The position numbers and the translations under genes are program-made. A stretch of DNA of 64,000 nt. It comes from JAICXG01 sp036825615 (GTDB taxonomy: Bacteria > Verrucomicrobiota > Verrucomicrobiia > Chthoniobacterales > UBA10450). The notes beneath the pieces are model-generated. The model had not been told where the DNA came from and did no database searches. It saw only the letters and a program-made list of their open reading frames with translations. The stretch covers positions 1-64,000 of the forward strand of contig DAISXY010000018.1 of the NCBI GenBank assembly GCA_036825615.1, in the 5' to 3' direction. This document shows positions 17,773-26,116 of this stretch, in pieces (the stretch's first letter is position 1; each line of letters opens with the position of its first letter).

Positions 17773-19314
17773 CTATTGCGCCGGCATGGTGCTGTAGAGC
17801 GAGACGAAGTTTTCGACAATGGCATGACCGATGGTCGAGGTATTCGAGAGCACCACAATTGCATAAGGTTCCTTGAGGTCACGGACCAGGGCATAATCGG
17901 CGCAAATCCCGGGAGCGTCGCCTACCTGGCCGATGATATCGCGTGGTTCCTCGGCCGACTTATTCGTGACGAATCCGTAGCCATAGGTCTTGGCATGGAG
18001 TTCCGGTTTTGCCGTGGTCAGGAGCTGATAGGTCGCCGGGGAGACGAGCTTGCCGTTGCGCAGGGCGGCAACGAAACGCACCAAATCTTCCGCCGTCGCA
18101 ACCGTCGCTGAATCCGGCGCCCCGCGGACCGGCGGCGGCGAGATGTATCCGTAAATCGCGGTGACAAAGCGATCCTTTGAAAAGTAGTCCTCGTAGCGGA
18201 TCGCTGACTTGGGATTCGGTCGTTGCAGGAAATCCTGGAAGCTATGCTCCATTCCGGCAGGCTTGAAGATGTGGTTCTGAACGTACTCGTAGTAGTCCTC
18301 GCCGCTGGCGATCTCCACGACCCGGCCAAGCAGGAGATATCCGATGCTGCTATCCTGCCAGTCCGTCCCCGGGGTGAAACCGGGTGGCTTATGATCCAGG
18401 ATGCTCAGGTAGGACTGGACATCCCTCAGGCGGCGCACATTCGTGAAAAACTTGTCGGTAAGGTAATCCCCCAGCCCCGAGGTATTCGAGAGCAAGTGCT
18501 TGATCAGAATCTTACCGGCGTTCGCCTGATCGGGGTAAGGCAGGAACTTGCTCAGAGGATCATCGTAGGAAAGCTTTCCCGCTTCGGCGAGTTGAGCAAT
18601 CGCGACCGCGGTAAAGCTCTTGTCGATTCCGCCGACGGCAAAGCGCGTATCCGGTGCGTTTGCCACGTTGAAGCTGCGGTCCGCGAGTCCGAAAGCTTTC
18701 GTTAAGATCGGGCGATCGTTCCGGGCAATCGCAACAACTCCTGAAAACAACTCCGCTTTTGCCAGCTTGGTTGCGAGGGCCGAAATCTGCGCCAGCCGTG
18801 CTTTCTCGCTCGGTGGGACGGGAACGGCGGAACCTTTGGGCGGGTTGGCTCTCTGAATTTGGAACGCGTTGATCCGGTAGGGCGCATTTGGCTCCACCGT
18901 CAGGGTGATCGCGCCCCAGCGCGTGGTCAGGTTTGATTGGAAAAAGGCGATCGCGTCATTTCCTTCCACCCGAACCTTGCCTCGCCAAATGTCGCCGGCG
19001 CGGCGCATGTTGTCTGCCAGAAAACTCGTAAAGTCGCCTTCGCCCTGCGCGGCGATGAACTCGGGGGTAAAGCTTGTCCGCAACAGCGGTCCGATGGACG
19101 CGTAATCGTGGGTTTGAAAGAGCTTCAGAATCTCCTCCATCCGATCGCCCGCTTTCGACGGCGCCGCGGGCGCAGCTGCGCCTGGCGAAGCCGCCGTGGC
19201 GCTGGGCGACGCCACCTGTGCAGACGCTGTTTGCGGAGGCCAGCCAGCAAATCCGAGGATGGCAATCGTGATTGGGACCCAGCTAATGACCAGTTGTTTC
19301 ACGGGAAATTTCAT
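17773..19314 (-). CDS. exported serine-hydrolase-like protein (class C beta-lactamase fold) with lost catalytic motifs
   Basis: Has a signal peptide, an N-terminal DUF3887-like segment (residues 45-140) and a C-terminal beta-lactamase/transpeptidase-like domain. The usual nucleophile motif SxxK reads GIDK, with Gly at residue 229 and Lys at 232. The usual Y-S-N reads D-S-S before IGYLLLG, and the late H-x-G region reads QVGDAPG. Scaffold residues (KSFTAVAIAQL, GYLLLGRVVE) are conserved. It is therefore probably a pseudoenzyme rather than a broken gene, since the frame is intact over 513 residues. ATG 19314 was chosen; an in-frame TTG lies at 19338. An alternative is a divergent nucleophile elsewhere. 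Confidence 0.83.
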   Translation of the reverse strand: MKFPVKQLVISWVPITIAILGFAGWPPQTASAQVASPSATAASPGAAAPAAPSKAGDRMEEILKLFQTHDYASIGPLLRTSFTPEFIAAQGEGDFTSFLADNMRRAGDIWRGKVRVEGNDAIAFFQSNLTTRWGAITLTVEPNAPYRINAFQIQRANPPKGSAVPVPPSEKARLAQISALATKLAKAELFSGVVAIARNDRPILTKAFGLADRSFNVANAPDTRFAVGGIDKSFTAVAIAQLAEAGKLSYDDPLSKFLPYPDQANAGKILIKHLLSNTSGLGDYLTDKFFTNVRRLRDVQSYLSILDHKPPGFTPGTDWQDSSIGYLLLGRVVEIASGEDYYEYVQNHIFKPAGMEHSFQDFLQRPNPKSAIRYEDYFSKDRFVTAIYGYISPPPVRGAPDSATVATAEDLVRFVAALRNGKLVSPATYQLLTTAKPELHAKTYGYGFVTNKSAEEPRDIIGQVGDAPGICADYALVRDLKEPYAIVVLSNTSTIGHAIVENFVSLYSTMPAQ

Positions 19315-19428
19315 ACCTTTATTGCAATTGATTTTCAAACGCTGGCGCCTTTGTGAACGAAGGAACCGTCAAGGTCAATCCTTTGCCCACATCGCCCCGG
19401 GCGAGGAGAGCCCGCGCGGGATCAGGCA

Positions 19429-19773
19429 TTATTTCTTGGCCGGACCATGCCGATAGTGAATCACCTTCACTCGTTCCAGGGTGACGAGACCGCCGCCCAT
19501 CATCTGGTCGAGCAAAGGAAGCAGGCTTTTCACTTTCTCTTCCGAGTCGACAATCTCGATCACGATCGGCAGATCGAGCGAGAGGCGCAGGATCTTGGCG
19601 GTGTGAATGTGACTCGCCGCGCCGAAACCCATCGGCCCGCGGAGGACGGTCGCCCCGGCCAGACCGAGCTCGCGCGCCTTGAGCACAATCGCTTCGTAAA
19701 GCGGCTGGTGCTGCCAGCGATCACTTTCCCCGATAAAGATCCGGAGGAGCATCGCGTCTTCAGGTAACTGCAT
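19429..19773 (-). CDS. DUF190 family protein, crcB-associated
   Basis: Encodes 114 residues beginning MQLPEDAMLLRIFIGESDRW. The family core LYEAIVLKARELGLAGATVLRGPMGFG is clear, with the P-II-like ferredoxin fold reported for DUF190. It starts 11 bp after the crcB stop and is probably translated from the same fluoride-induced message. DUF190 genes are known neighbours of crcB, but their biochemical role is unknown. ATG 19773 is the first start matching the family. Confidence 0.88.
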   Translation of the reverse strand: MQLPEDAMLLRIFIGESDRWQHQPLYEAIVLKARELGLAGATVLRGPMGFGAASHIHTAKILRLSLDLPIVIEIVDSEEKVKSLLPLLDQMMGGGLVTLERVKVIHYRHGPAKK

Positions 19774-19783
19774 ATGAGATAAC

Positions 19784-20173
19784 CTAACGAGAAAGAATAA
19801 GGAGGCCAAGAGCACGCCCCAGCCAGACGGAAACAAGACAGCACGCCACGGAAAGCACCGAGTTGAGTCCGGCGCGGAGCCAATCGCCGTCGCGCGCCAA
19901 TTCGAACGTTTGCAGACTGAAGGAAGAAAAGGTCGTGTAGCCCCCGCACAGCCCGATCATGACAAACTGCCGCATCCGCGGACTAACGAGAAAAGGACCG
20001 GCAGGGTCGGTGAGTGCGGCGAAGAAACCAATCACAAACGAGCCGCTAATATTGACGAAGAGTGTGCCGAGCGGAAAGACTTCGCCAAAGCGCTCCGCGA
20101 TGACACCCGAGGCCCAGTAGCGCGCGCCGGTTCCGAGCGCACCGCCGAGCATGATCCAAAGGTAACTGAGCAT
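19784..20173 (-). CDS. crcB: fluoride channel CrcB/Fluc
   Basis: The 129-residue, four-helix membrane protein exports fluoride as a dual-topology dimer. Visible family motifs are GGALGTGARYW, GTLFVNISGSFVIGF (with the pore asparagine) and GLCGGYTTFSSFS. Length is typical. It is preceded by a fluoride riboswitch at 20192-20256, and a hairpin covers the ribosome site just before ATG 20173. It forms an operon with the DUF190 gene downstream. The stop codon region holds a CCTAACGA copy at 19783. Confidence 0.94.
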   Translation of the reverse strand: MLSYLWIMLGGALGTGARYWASGVIAERFGEVFPLGTLFVNISGSFVIGFFAALTDPAGPFLVSPRMRQFVMIGLCGGYTTFSSFSLQTFELARDGDWLRAGLNSVLSVACCLVSVWLGRALGLLILSR

Positions 20174-20179
20174 GGAAAA

Positions 20180-20198
20180 ACTCCGATTTTTCAGGAGT
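20180..20198 (-). terminator. riboswitch expression-platform hairpin
   Basis: On the minus strand ACTCC (the end of the riboswitch core) can pair with GGAGT, and five T residues follow, ending 2 nt before the crcB ATG. GGAG is also the only good ribosome site (7-nt spacing). The hairpin could act as a terminator, as a ribosome-site lock, or both. Fluoride binding would keep ACTCC in the aptamer and free GGAG. Confidence 0.6.
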
Positions 20199-20256
20199 CA
20201 TCAGCTCACGCGGTTCTCTCCCGCCGTCGCGGTGGAAGAAGGCAAACTCCATTGCC
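20192..20256 (-). promoter_or_regulatory. fluoride (crcB) riboswitch
   Basis: On the minus strand the leader starts GGCAATGGAGTTTGCC, continues through a GC-rich arm and AACCGC, and ends GCTGATGACTCCT. These match the crcB-motif consensus (GGNGATGGNGTTCNCC ... CTGATGACTCCT) with small variation in the first helix. It lies immediately upstream of crcB, the standard target. The motif assignment is by eye; a covariance model would be decisive. Confidence 0.85.
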
Positions 20257-20419
20257 GTGCCGCGACGGTAGCGCGTTTCATCGCGCAGGCAACCACGTTG
20301 CACCGCCCTTCGCGGGCCGCACAGGTCGAAGTGATTATGCGACGAAGTCTCAAATTGTCGGCTTCTCGTCTCCTCCCCTCTTTTGACAAAAAAGGCGTCC
20401 TTCGTCAAAATCGAAGCGT

Positions 20420-21388
20420 ATGCTTACATCTCGAACGCTTCACTTTGTTCTTTGCTGTTCAGTCTCGCTGCTCCTCACGCTCCACCCGCAGGCCGCCGCT
20501 GAGAGCCTGACCTGGACCCAACTTTCGCCCGCCACCGCGCCCTCCGCGCGCGGCTATGCCGCGATGGCCTACGATATGGCTCACAAAAAAGTAGTGCTCT
20601 TCGGCGGGTATGATGCGCATAACTACCTTCAAGATACCTGGACTTACGACGGGACGACCTGGACCAAGGTTGAGACCGCAAATGCGCCCGCCGCGCGGGT
20701 CAACGCGCAAATGGCTTATGATTATCAGACGCGTAGAATCGTCCTCTTCGGTGGTTATAACGGGACCTACCTGGGCGATACCTGGATTTGGGATGGCGCG
20801 ACCTCGAGCTGGACTCAGGCTACCCCGGCGCACTCACCCAAAGCCGTGACTGGTCCGATGGTTTTCACGGACATGAATGGCCGCGTCGATGAGTTTGGCG
20901 GATTCGACGGCCAGTTCTATCAACTCACGATGTGGCAATGGAGTGGCGAGAACTGGCGCAAGGTCAACGCGCCCACCGTTCCCTGGGCTCGTTCCTCATC
21001 CGCCGTCGCGCTCAATCATGTCGACCGTCAGATCGTTCTCTGGGGCGGCTTGGGAGACGTGAATGTCCTTAACACCTGGACTTACGATGGTAGCACCTGG
21101 ACCCTGCAAACTCCGGCGATGCAACCGCTCACGGTTTACGGCGCGTCCGCGGTTTTTGCGCCGAATCTCGGCACGGTCGTGCTCTTTGGCGGCGCTGATG
21201 GCGGAGTCCCGCAAAGCCGCACCTGGTCGTGGACCGGTTCAAACTGGGTCGAACTTTTTCCTACCCTCTCGCCCGCGGCCCGGGAAGGCGCCGGGATGGT
21301 TTACGACCCCGCGCTTCGTCGCATTGTCCTCTTCGGCGGCCAGAGCGGACGCAGTTACTTCGGCGATACCTGGGAACTGACGCGCTAG
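20420..21388 (+). CDS. exported Kelch-repeat beta-propeller protein
   Basis: The 322-residue protein has a signal peptide (hydrophobic FVLCCSVSLLLTL, cleavage after AAAE or AAA) and five to six Kelch-type blades. Each blade has the pattern VLFGGYD...DTWTYDGTTWT or its variants (IVLFGGYNG, IVLWGGLGD, VVLFGGADG, IVLFGGQSG). Galactose-oxidase-like propellers of this kind often bind sugars or proteins at the cell surface; no catalytic domain is attached. It stands alone, divergent from crcB and convergent with the MFS gene. Confidence 0.85.
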   Translation: MLTSRTLHFVLCCSVSLLLTLHPQAAAESLTWTQLSPATAPSARGYAAMAYDMAHKKVVLFGGYDAHNYLQDTWTYDGTTWTKVETANAPAARVNAQMAYDYQTRRIVLFGGYNGTYLGDTWIWDGATSSWTQATPAHSPKAVTGPMVFTDMNGRVDEFGGFDGQFYQLTMWQWSGENWRKVNAPTVPWARSSSAVALNHVDRQIVLWGGLGDVNVLNTWTYDGSTWTLQTPAMQPLTVYGASAVFAPNLGTVVLFGGADGGVPQSRTWSWTGSNWVELFPTLSPAAREGAGMVYDPALRRIVLFGGQSGRSYFGDTWELTR

Positions 21389-21399
21389 ACCTTTGTTCG

Positions 21400-22812
21400 T
21401 TAGGTAAGGCTACGGTCGAGGCGCCCGATCCGGCGCGTCTCCGGCCATTTCCAGGCGACCGCGAGCACGACCAGGATGGTCCCAATGCCGCCGCCGATGA
21501 CGGACAAGACCGGTCCGAAGGCGGCGGCGGTGAGGCCGCTTTCGAGCGCACCGAATTCATTCGAGGTGCCGATAAAGATGTTGTTGACTGAGGAAATGCG
21601 GCCGCGCATTTCGTCCGGCGTGAGTAACTGCACCAGAGTTTGCCTTACAATCACACTTACGCTGTCGAAGGCACCAGTGAGCAAGAGCATGATGAGTGAG
21701 AGCCACAACCAGTGCGACGCTCCAAAAATAATCGTCACGACCCCGAACCCAGTTACACTCCAGAGCAAAGTTCGCCCGGCATGCCGCATCGGCGGCAGAT
21801 AAGCGATTGTCACCGCCATGGCAAAGGCACCGATCGCGGGCGCGGCCCGCATCCAGCCGAGCCCGATTGGACCGCAGTGCAGGATTTGGTCGGCAAAAAT
21901 TGGAAGCAAGGCCGTCGCGCCCCCGAGCAGAACCGCGAAGAGATCGAGCGTGATCGTCGCGAGAATGACTTTCCTGCTCATCACAAAACGAATCCCTTCC
22001 GCGAGGCTCTGCCAGGCGCGCGCCGTCACCCGTGGCGCCTCCCGGATTTTCGCGATCGGCAGGACAAAGAGAAAAAAGGTGAGCGCGCAAACCGCGTCGA
22101 GTGTGTAGATGAAGGGAAAGCCCAGGTGCACGATCAGGAACCCAGCTGCCGCCGGGCCGAGAACGCTGCTAACCTGAAAGATGCTGCTGTTCCAGGTGAC
22201 CGCATTCGCAAAGCTTTCCCGCGGCACGAGCGTGGGGAAGAAGGAGGCACGCGCCGCCCAGCCAAAAGTACGGGCGGAAGCCGAGCAAAGCATGACGAGA
22301 TAGAGCAGCGGGAGCGAGCGATCGTCGAAATGAAACGACGGGTGCCGCTCGAAAATGTTTGCGACCGCGCGCAGAAAATTGTTTGCCCCGAGTAGCACCG
22401 GCCAGCGCGGGATAACGAGATGATACCAGGAGATGAGCGCGAGTGAGATCGAGCAGCAGGCGCTCAACGCCTGCGTCCAAAGAATAATCGAGCGCCTGCG
22501 GAAGCGGTCGGCGACATGACCGGCCGGGAGTGAGAGGCTGACGATCGGCACGGCTGCGACGAGACCGACGAGACCGAGCGCGGTTGCGGAGTGGGTGCGG
22601 GCGTAGACTTCCCATTCGATCGCGACCGTGAGCATTTGGCGCCCGGTCATGGCGATGAAATTTCCGAGCGCGTAAAAGGTGTAGCTGCGAAAGCGGAATG
22701 CCGCGTAGGGATCGTGACGCTGGGATCGATCCGGGATTGGAGCCGGCGCGGCCTCGCGCCGCCCCGCCTGTTCAACTATCGGTGGCGGCGCGTACGGTTT
22801 TCGCTCGGGCAT
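21400..22812 (-). CDS. MFS transporter, EntS/DHA3-like exporter
   Basis: The 470-residue protein has a 45-residue proline-rich cytosolic N-terminus, about 12 membrane helices, the MFS loop GHVADRFRRRSII between helices 2 and 3, and a DEMRGRISSVNNIFIG loop typical of the EntS/MFS_3 group that exports siderophores or drugs. An insertion with RWPVLLGANNFLRAVANIFERHPSF lies between helices 4 and 5. ATG 22812 was chosen; longer upstream extensions overlap the divergent gene and lack transporter features. The substrate is unknown, and no siderophore genes are nearby. Confidence 0.88.
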   Translation of the reverse strand: MPERKPYAPPPIVEQAGRREAAPAPIPDRSQRHDPYAAFRFRSYTFYALGNFIAMTGRQMLTVAIEWEVYARTHSATALGLVGLVAAVPIVSLSLPAGHVADRFRRRSIILWTQALSACCSISLALISWYHLVIPRWPVLLGANNFLRAVANIFERHPSFHFDDRSLPLLYLVMLCSASARTFGWAARASFFPTLVPRESFANAVTWNSSIFQVSSVLGPAAAGFLIVHLGFPFIYTLDAVCALTFFLFVLPIAKIREAPRVTARAWQSLAEGIRFVMSRKVILATITLDLFAVLLGGATALLPIFADQILHCGPIGLGWMRAAPAIGAFAMAVTIAYLPPMRHAGRTLLWSVTGFGVVTIIFGASHWLWLSLIMLLLTGAFDSVSVIVRQTLVQLLTPDEMRGRISSVNNIFIGTSNEFGALESGLTAAAFGPVLSVIGGGIGTILVVLAVAWKWPETRRIGRLDRSLT

Positions 22813-22975
22813 GGTGGCGCGCCGCCTTGGCTCGGGCGCAGCACACTTTAGAAATGGCAGACCCGAGCCGCAACGAGCGCGATGTAACCGGGTGGTCCCG
22901 GCCACTGTGCGGCGACCGGTGCAGGCCCAAGAATTTGATCGCGCTCGCGAGGAGATCTGGGAGAATTCAATTCTC

Positions 22976-24526
22976 GTGACTCGGTCGAAAGCCATCGGCG
23001 CCGGATTGCTGGCCGGGGCGCTGGCCGGCATCGTCATGACCGCGGTAATGCTCGCCCTGATGTGGGCGGGGATCGGCACACCGCTCACGCTCATCGGCGA
23101 TCGCGTTACGGTCTTCATCAAACCGGGGCCGTTCCTCACCCTCATGGGTCGGGTCGGCGGTTACAGTCATCTCAAGCAGCTCGGGGTTGGTGGAACCATT
23201 GCGGGGCAGATCATGGTCGGGGCGGTTGCCGGGATGATTTATGGGCTGATCATGCGCCGGCGGAAAAAAGATCCTCCCTTTGTCGTGACGCTCGGGATCT
23301 TTTTCTTTCTGCCTCTGCTGGTTTTTCTTGGGCTTCTCTGGCCCGTGCTTGGGACGAGCAACCGCGGATATCCGATCCGGCCCGCCGCCATTCTTGTCGC
23401 TCTTGGTCTGGCGCTCGCTTTTTTCATCTTCGAGCGCGTCCTCGTTCTGAGCTTTCGCTATCTCACAACGGCGCGGGGTTCGCCTAACGAACTCGCCTAT
23501 TCGCCTGCAATTGGACGCCGGGCTCTGCTCCTGGGTGGACTTGGTCTGCTCTTCGCGGGTGGCGGCGCGGCAATCGTGCGGCGACTCTTTCAGGTCGCGA
23601 CCTTCAGCTACGACGGCACCCAGTATCTCGGACCCGCGGTGGAGGGGATCACGCCTAACGACAAGTTCTACTGCGTGACCAAGAACGTGATCGACCCAAA
23701 AGTTGATGAATCGCTCTGGCGCCTCGAAGTCACTGGACTCGTGCGCCAGCGGCAGACCTACAAAATCGGCCGGCTCCATTCCCTCCCCGCGGTCGAGCAG
23801 GAGACCACGCTCATGTGCATCAGCAACGGACTCGGCGCCGGCCTCATGAGCAACGCCCGCTGGCGCGGCGTCCCCATGCGCGAACTGCTCCACGCCGCCT
23901 CCCCGCTTCCGGGCGCGGCGCGGGTGCGGCTGCACGGGGTCGACAATTACACCGACACATTCCCGCTTGAGAAGGCGCTCAAGCCCACCACCCTGATCGC
24001 CTACGGAATGAATGGCGAACCGTTGCCGCACCGCCACGGCTTTCCCGCCCGTGTCATCGTTCCGGGTTACTTCGGCGAGAAAAATGTGAAATGGGTCACC
24101 CGGATCGAGCTCGCCGGCCCCGAGGCGGAAGGCTTCTACGAGAAGCAGGGCTGGGGACCGAACTTTATCGTCCCGACGCGCTCCCGCATCGACTACCCGG
24201 GCGATTTCGGCTGGTTTAGCCTAACGACTGTAGGCGATGGGATCCGGATGAAAGGCGTCGCCTTCGCCGGCGACCGCGGGATCGCGCGGGTCGAGGTCAG
24301 TAGCGACGATGCAACGAGCTGGAGCGCCGCGCAGATTGATTACCCCGGGACCAAGCTGACCTGGGCGCTCTGGAGTTACCGTTGGAAACCGACCGAGCCG
24401 GGGGAATACCGGCTGGTGGTCCGTGCGACCGATGGCACCGGCGCGGTGGAGCATTTCGAACCGGAACGGTCTGCATTTTCCGGCGCAACCGGGCTGCACA
24501 AGATTACCGCTTACATCGGCGAGTAG
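22976..24526 (+). CDS. membrane-anchored sulfite-oxidase-family molybdopterin protein
   Basis: Four to five N-terminal membrane helices (about residues 8-210) are fused to a sulfite-oxidase-type molybdopterin domain. That domain contains LWRLEVTGLV, TTLMCISNGLG with the likely molybdenum-ligand cysteine, WRGVPMRELL, and HGFPARVIVPGYFG; a C-terminal immunoglobulin-like dimerisation domain follows (GVAFAGDRGIARVEVSSDD). Members of this fused type may oxidise sulfite or reduce sulfoxides; the reaction is not settled by sequence. GTG 22976 is the most likely start (GGGAG upstream). Three CCTAACGA copies lie inside (two PN[DE], one LT). Confidence 0.85.
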   Translation: MTRSKAIGAGLLAGALAGIVMTAVMLALMWAGIGTPLTLIGDRVTVFIKPGPFLTLMGRVGGYSHLKQLGVGGTIAGQIMVGAVAGMIYGLIMRRRKKDPPFVVTLGIFFFLPLLVFLGLLWPVLGTSNRGYPIRPAAILVALGLALAFFIFERVLVLSFRYLTTARGSPNELAYSPAIGRRALLLGGLGLLFAGGGAAIVRRLFQVATFSYDGTQYLGPAVEGITPNDKFYCVTKNVIDPKVDESLWRLEVTGLVRQRQTYKIGRLHSLPAVEQETTLMCISNGLGAGLMSNARWRGVPMRELLHAASPLPGAARVRLHGVDNYTDTFPLEKALKPTTLIAYGMNGEPLPHRHGFPARVIVPGYFGEKNVKWVTRIELAGPEAEGFYEKQGWGPNFIVPTRSRIDYPGDFGWFSLTTVGDGIRMKGVAFAGDRGIARVEVSSDDATSWSAAQIDYPGTKLTWALWSYRWKPTEPGEYRLVVRATDGTGAVEHFEPERSAFSGATGLHKITAYIGE

Positions 24527-24531
24527 CCGAA

Positions 24532-25290
24532 TCAACGGGCCAGCCCGGATAAGGCTGCGTCCACCGCAGGTGGAAAAATCTTCCCCACTTCACCCTCGAG
24601 CCGGAGCGAGACACACGGCTCGTGATCGTGCTCGGTCGGGCCGCGATTGATGATGATATAGGGGACGCCGCGCCGGGCGGCGAGAAGCGGGAACCCGGCC
24701 GCGGGATAGACCGACAAGGTTGAGCCGAGCGCGATGACCAGATCGGCGGCGCGGGCCGCACGTTCGGCGCGCGCCAGTTCGTCAGGCTGAAGGCTTTGGC
24801 CGAAACTGATCGTGGCTGGCTTGAGCAAGCCGCCACAGGCGCAGCGCGGCGCGACGCGATGGGCACGGAAGAAATCGAAATGCGGCTGGGGATCGCTGCG
24901 CTCCCCGCAGCTTATGCATTCGACGAGCGAATTTGTGCCGTGCAACTCGACGAGCCGCTCCGGGCTGGTGCCGGCAAGGGTGTGCAGGCCATCGATATTT
25001 TGCGTCACCACGATCTCGATCTTGCCCGCGCGTTCGAGCCGGAGGATGGCATGATGGATTTCGTTAGGCCGGGCGTTCTTGAAAGCATCCCAGCCCTCGA
25101 GCTTGTAATCCCAATGCTCGATCCGGGCCGCTTCCGAGCTGAGGAAATCCTCGTAGTAAACCGGCCGCCGCCGCGTCCAGACCCCCTGCGGGCCGCGGAA
25201 ATCCGGAATCCCGCTGCCGGTGGAGATTCCCGCGCCGGTAAAGATGAGCGCCCGTTGCGACGCGCGAATGAGATCGGCCAGCTCCGGCAC
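24532..25290 (-). CDS. cobB: NAD-dependent protein deacylase, Sir2 family
   Basis: The 252-residue sirtuin has FTGAGISTGSGIPDFRG near residue 18, TQNIDGLHTLAG with the catalytic histidine region following (ELHGT), a zinc site CISC...CACG, and the NAD-pocket GSTLSVYPA. It removes acyl groups from lysines using NAD. It begins 4 bp after the stop of the response-regulator-like gene, so the two are probably co-transcribed. That links the deacylase to a signalling protein; this is inference from spacing. Confidence 0.93.
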   Translation of the reverse strand: MPELADLIRASQRALIFTGAGISTGSGIPDFRGPQGVWTRRRPVYYEDFLSSEAARIEHWDYKLEGWDAFKNARPNEIHHAILRLERAGKIEIVVTQNIDGLHTLAGTSPERLVELHGTNSLVECISCGERSDPQPHFDFFRAHRVAPRCACGGLLKPATISFGQSLQPDELARAERAARAADLVIALGSTLSVYPAAGFPLLAARRGVPYIIINRGPTEHDHEPCVSLRLEGEVGKIFPPAVDAALSGLAR

Positions 25291-25294
25291 AGGC

Positions 25295-26035
25295 TCACGT
25301 TGCGGGCGAGGTGCGCCTTGGCAAATGCAGAATCCGCCGGCAAAATTCCGCGGTTGCGCTGAATGGCCTGACTCCCGGGACCGAGCCCTTGCCGCTGGCC
25401 AGAATGGAAGCCACCTGGCTGAGCAGTTCCTCGGGCCGATAGGGCCGGCGAAGAAATCCGGCGAGGCCCAACCGGATCAGCCGCTCGAGCCGCCGTCGCT
25501 CGATGAAGCCGGTATTGAGAAGCACGAGCGCCGAAGGGTGAGCCGCGCGCAATCGCAGGAAGGTCTCCTCGCCATCCATTAACGGCATGTTGAGATCGAC
25601 CAGGTAAAGATCGAACGATTGCGAACCGCCGCTCACCAGTTCGAGCGCTTCCGGCCCGGAGCGGGCGGTGCTCACGAGATACCCGGCGTCGGTCAGCAGA
25701 CGATTTGAAAGTTCCAGCGCCATCGGCTCATCATCGACCACGAGAATGCGATGGGCGATGCGCAGGTCGGCGCCGCGGGACGCCGGCGCGAGCGCGACCA
25801 GCGCGGGATGGAGAAGGATTTTCTGGCCTGTTCCGCCGAGCTCGGCCGCCAGTTTCTCCGTGAGGTGAGCTGCGCGGTCCACGCTGGTTCGAACAACCGT
25901 CAGCGGTTTTTCCGAATCGGGCAGGCCGCGGCATATCTGCTCGAGCGCAGCGACTGCGCCGGAGACGATCTGGAGCAGGTTGTTCAGTTCGCTCGCAGCG
26001 GCGGCGAAAGCGTGATCACGGTCGGAGTTCTTCAT
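25295..26035 (-). CDS. response-regulator protein with degenerate histidine-kinase helix
   Basis: Residues 10-85 form a helical segment like a kinase dimerisation helix, but the phosphate-accepting histidine before ELNNLL is serine (ASELNNLL). Residues 95-215 form a receiver domain with the acidic pair VVDDEP, a phospho-aspartate in YLVDLNMPLMDG, and the switch threonine in LNTGF. The conserved lysine is arginine (FLRRPYRPEEL). No output domain follows, only a basic tail. It may be a stand-alone receiver derived from a hybrid kinase. It lies directly upstream of cobB on the same strand. Confidence 0.83.
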   Translation of the reverse strand: MKNSDRDHAFAAAASELNNLLQIVSGAVAALEQICRGLPDSEKPLTVVRTSVDRAAHLTEKLAAELGGTGQKILLHPALVALAPASRGADLRIAHRILVVDDEPMALELSNRLLTDAGYLVSTARSGPEALELVSGGSQSFDLYLVDLNMPLMDGEETFLRLRAAHPSALVLLNTGFIERRRLERLIRLGLAGFLRRPYRPEELLSQVASILASGKGSVPGVRPFSATAEFCRRILHLPRRTSPAT

Positions 26036-26116
26036 CGAAAACGGCCCGGCAGAATCGGTGGCAGGCTCTCTGCACCCGCACGCCGCGTGCCATGCGTCGC
26101 GGGACGGAGACGCGGC

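Noticed and set aside
20046..20408. A 120-codon minus-strand frame upstream of and overlapping crcB
   Set aside because: It runs through the fluoride riboswitch and the start of crcB in another frame; the RNA element explains the sequence.
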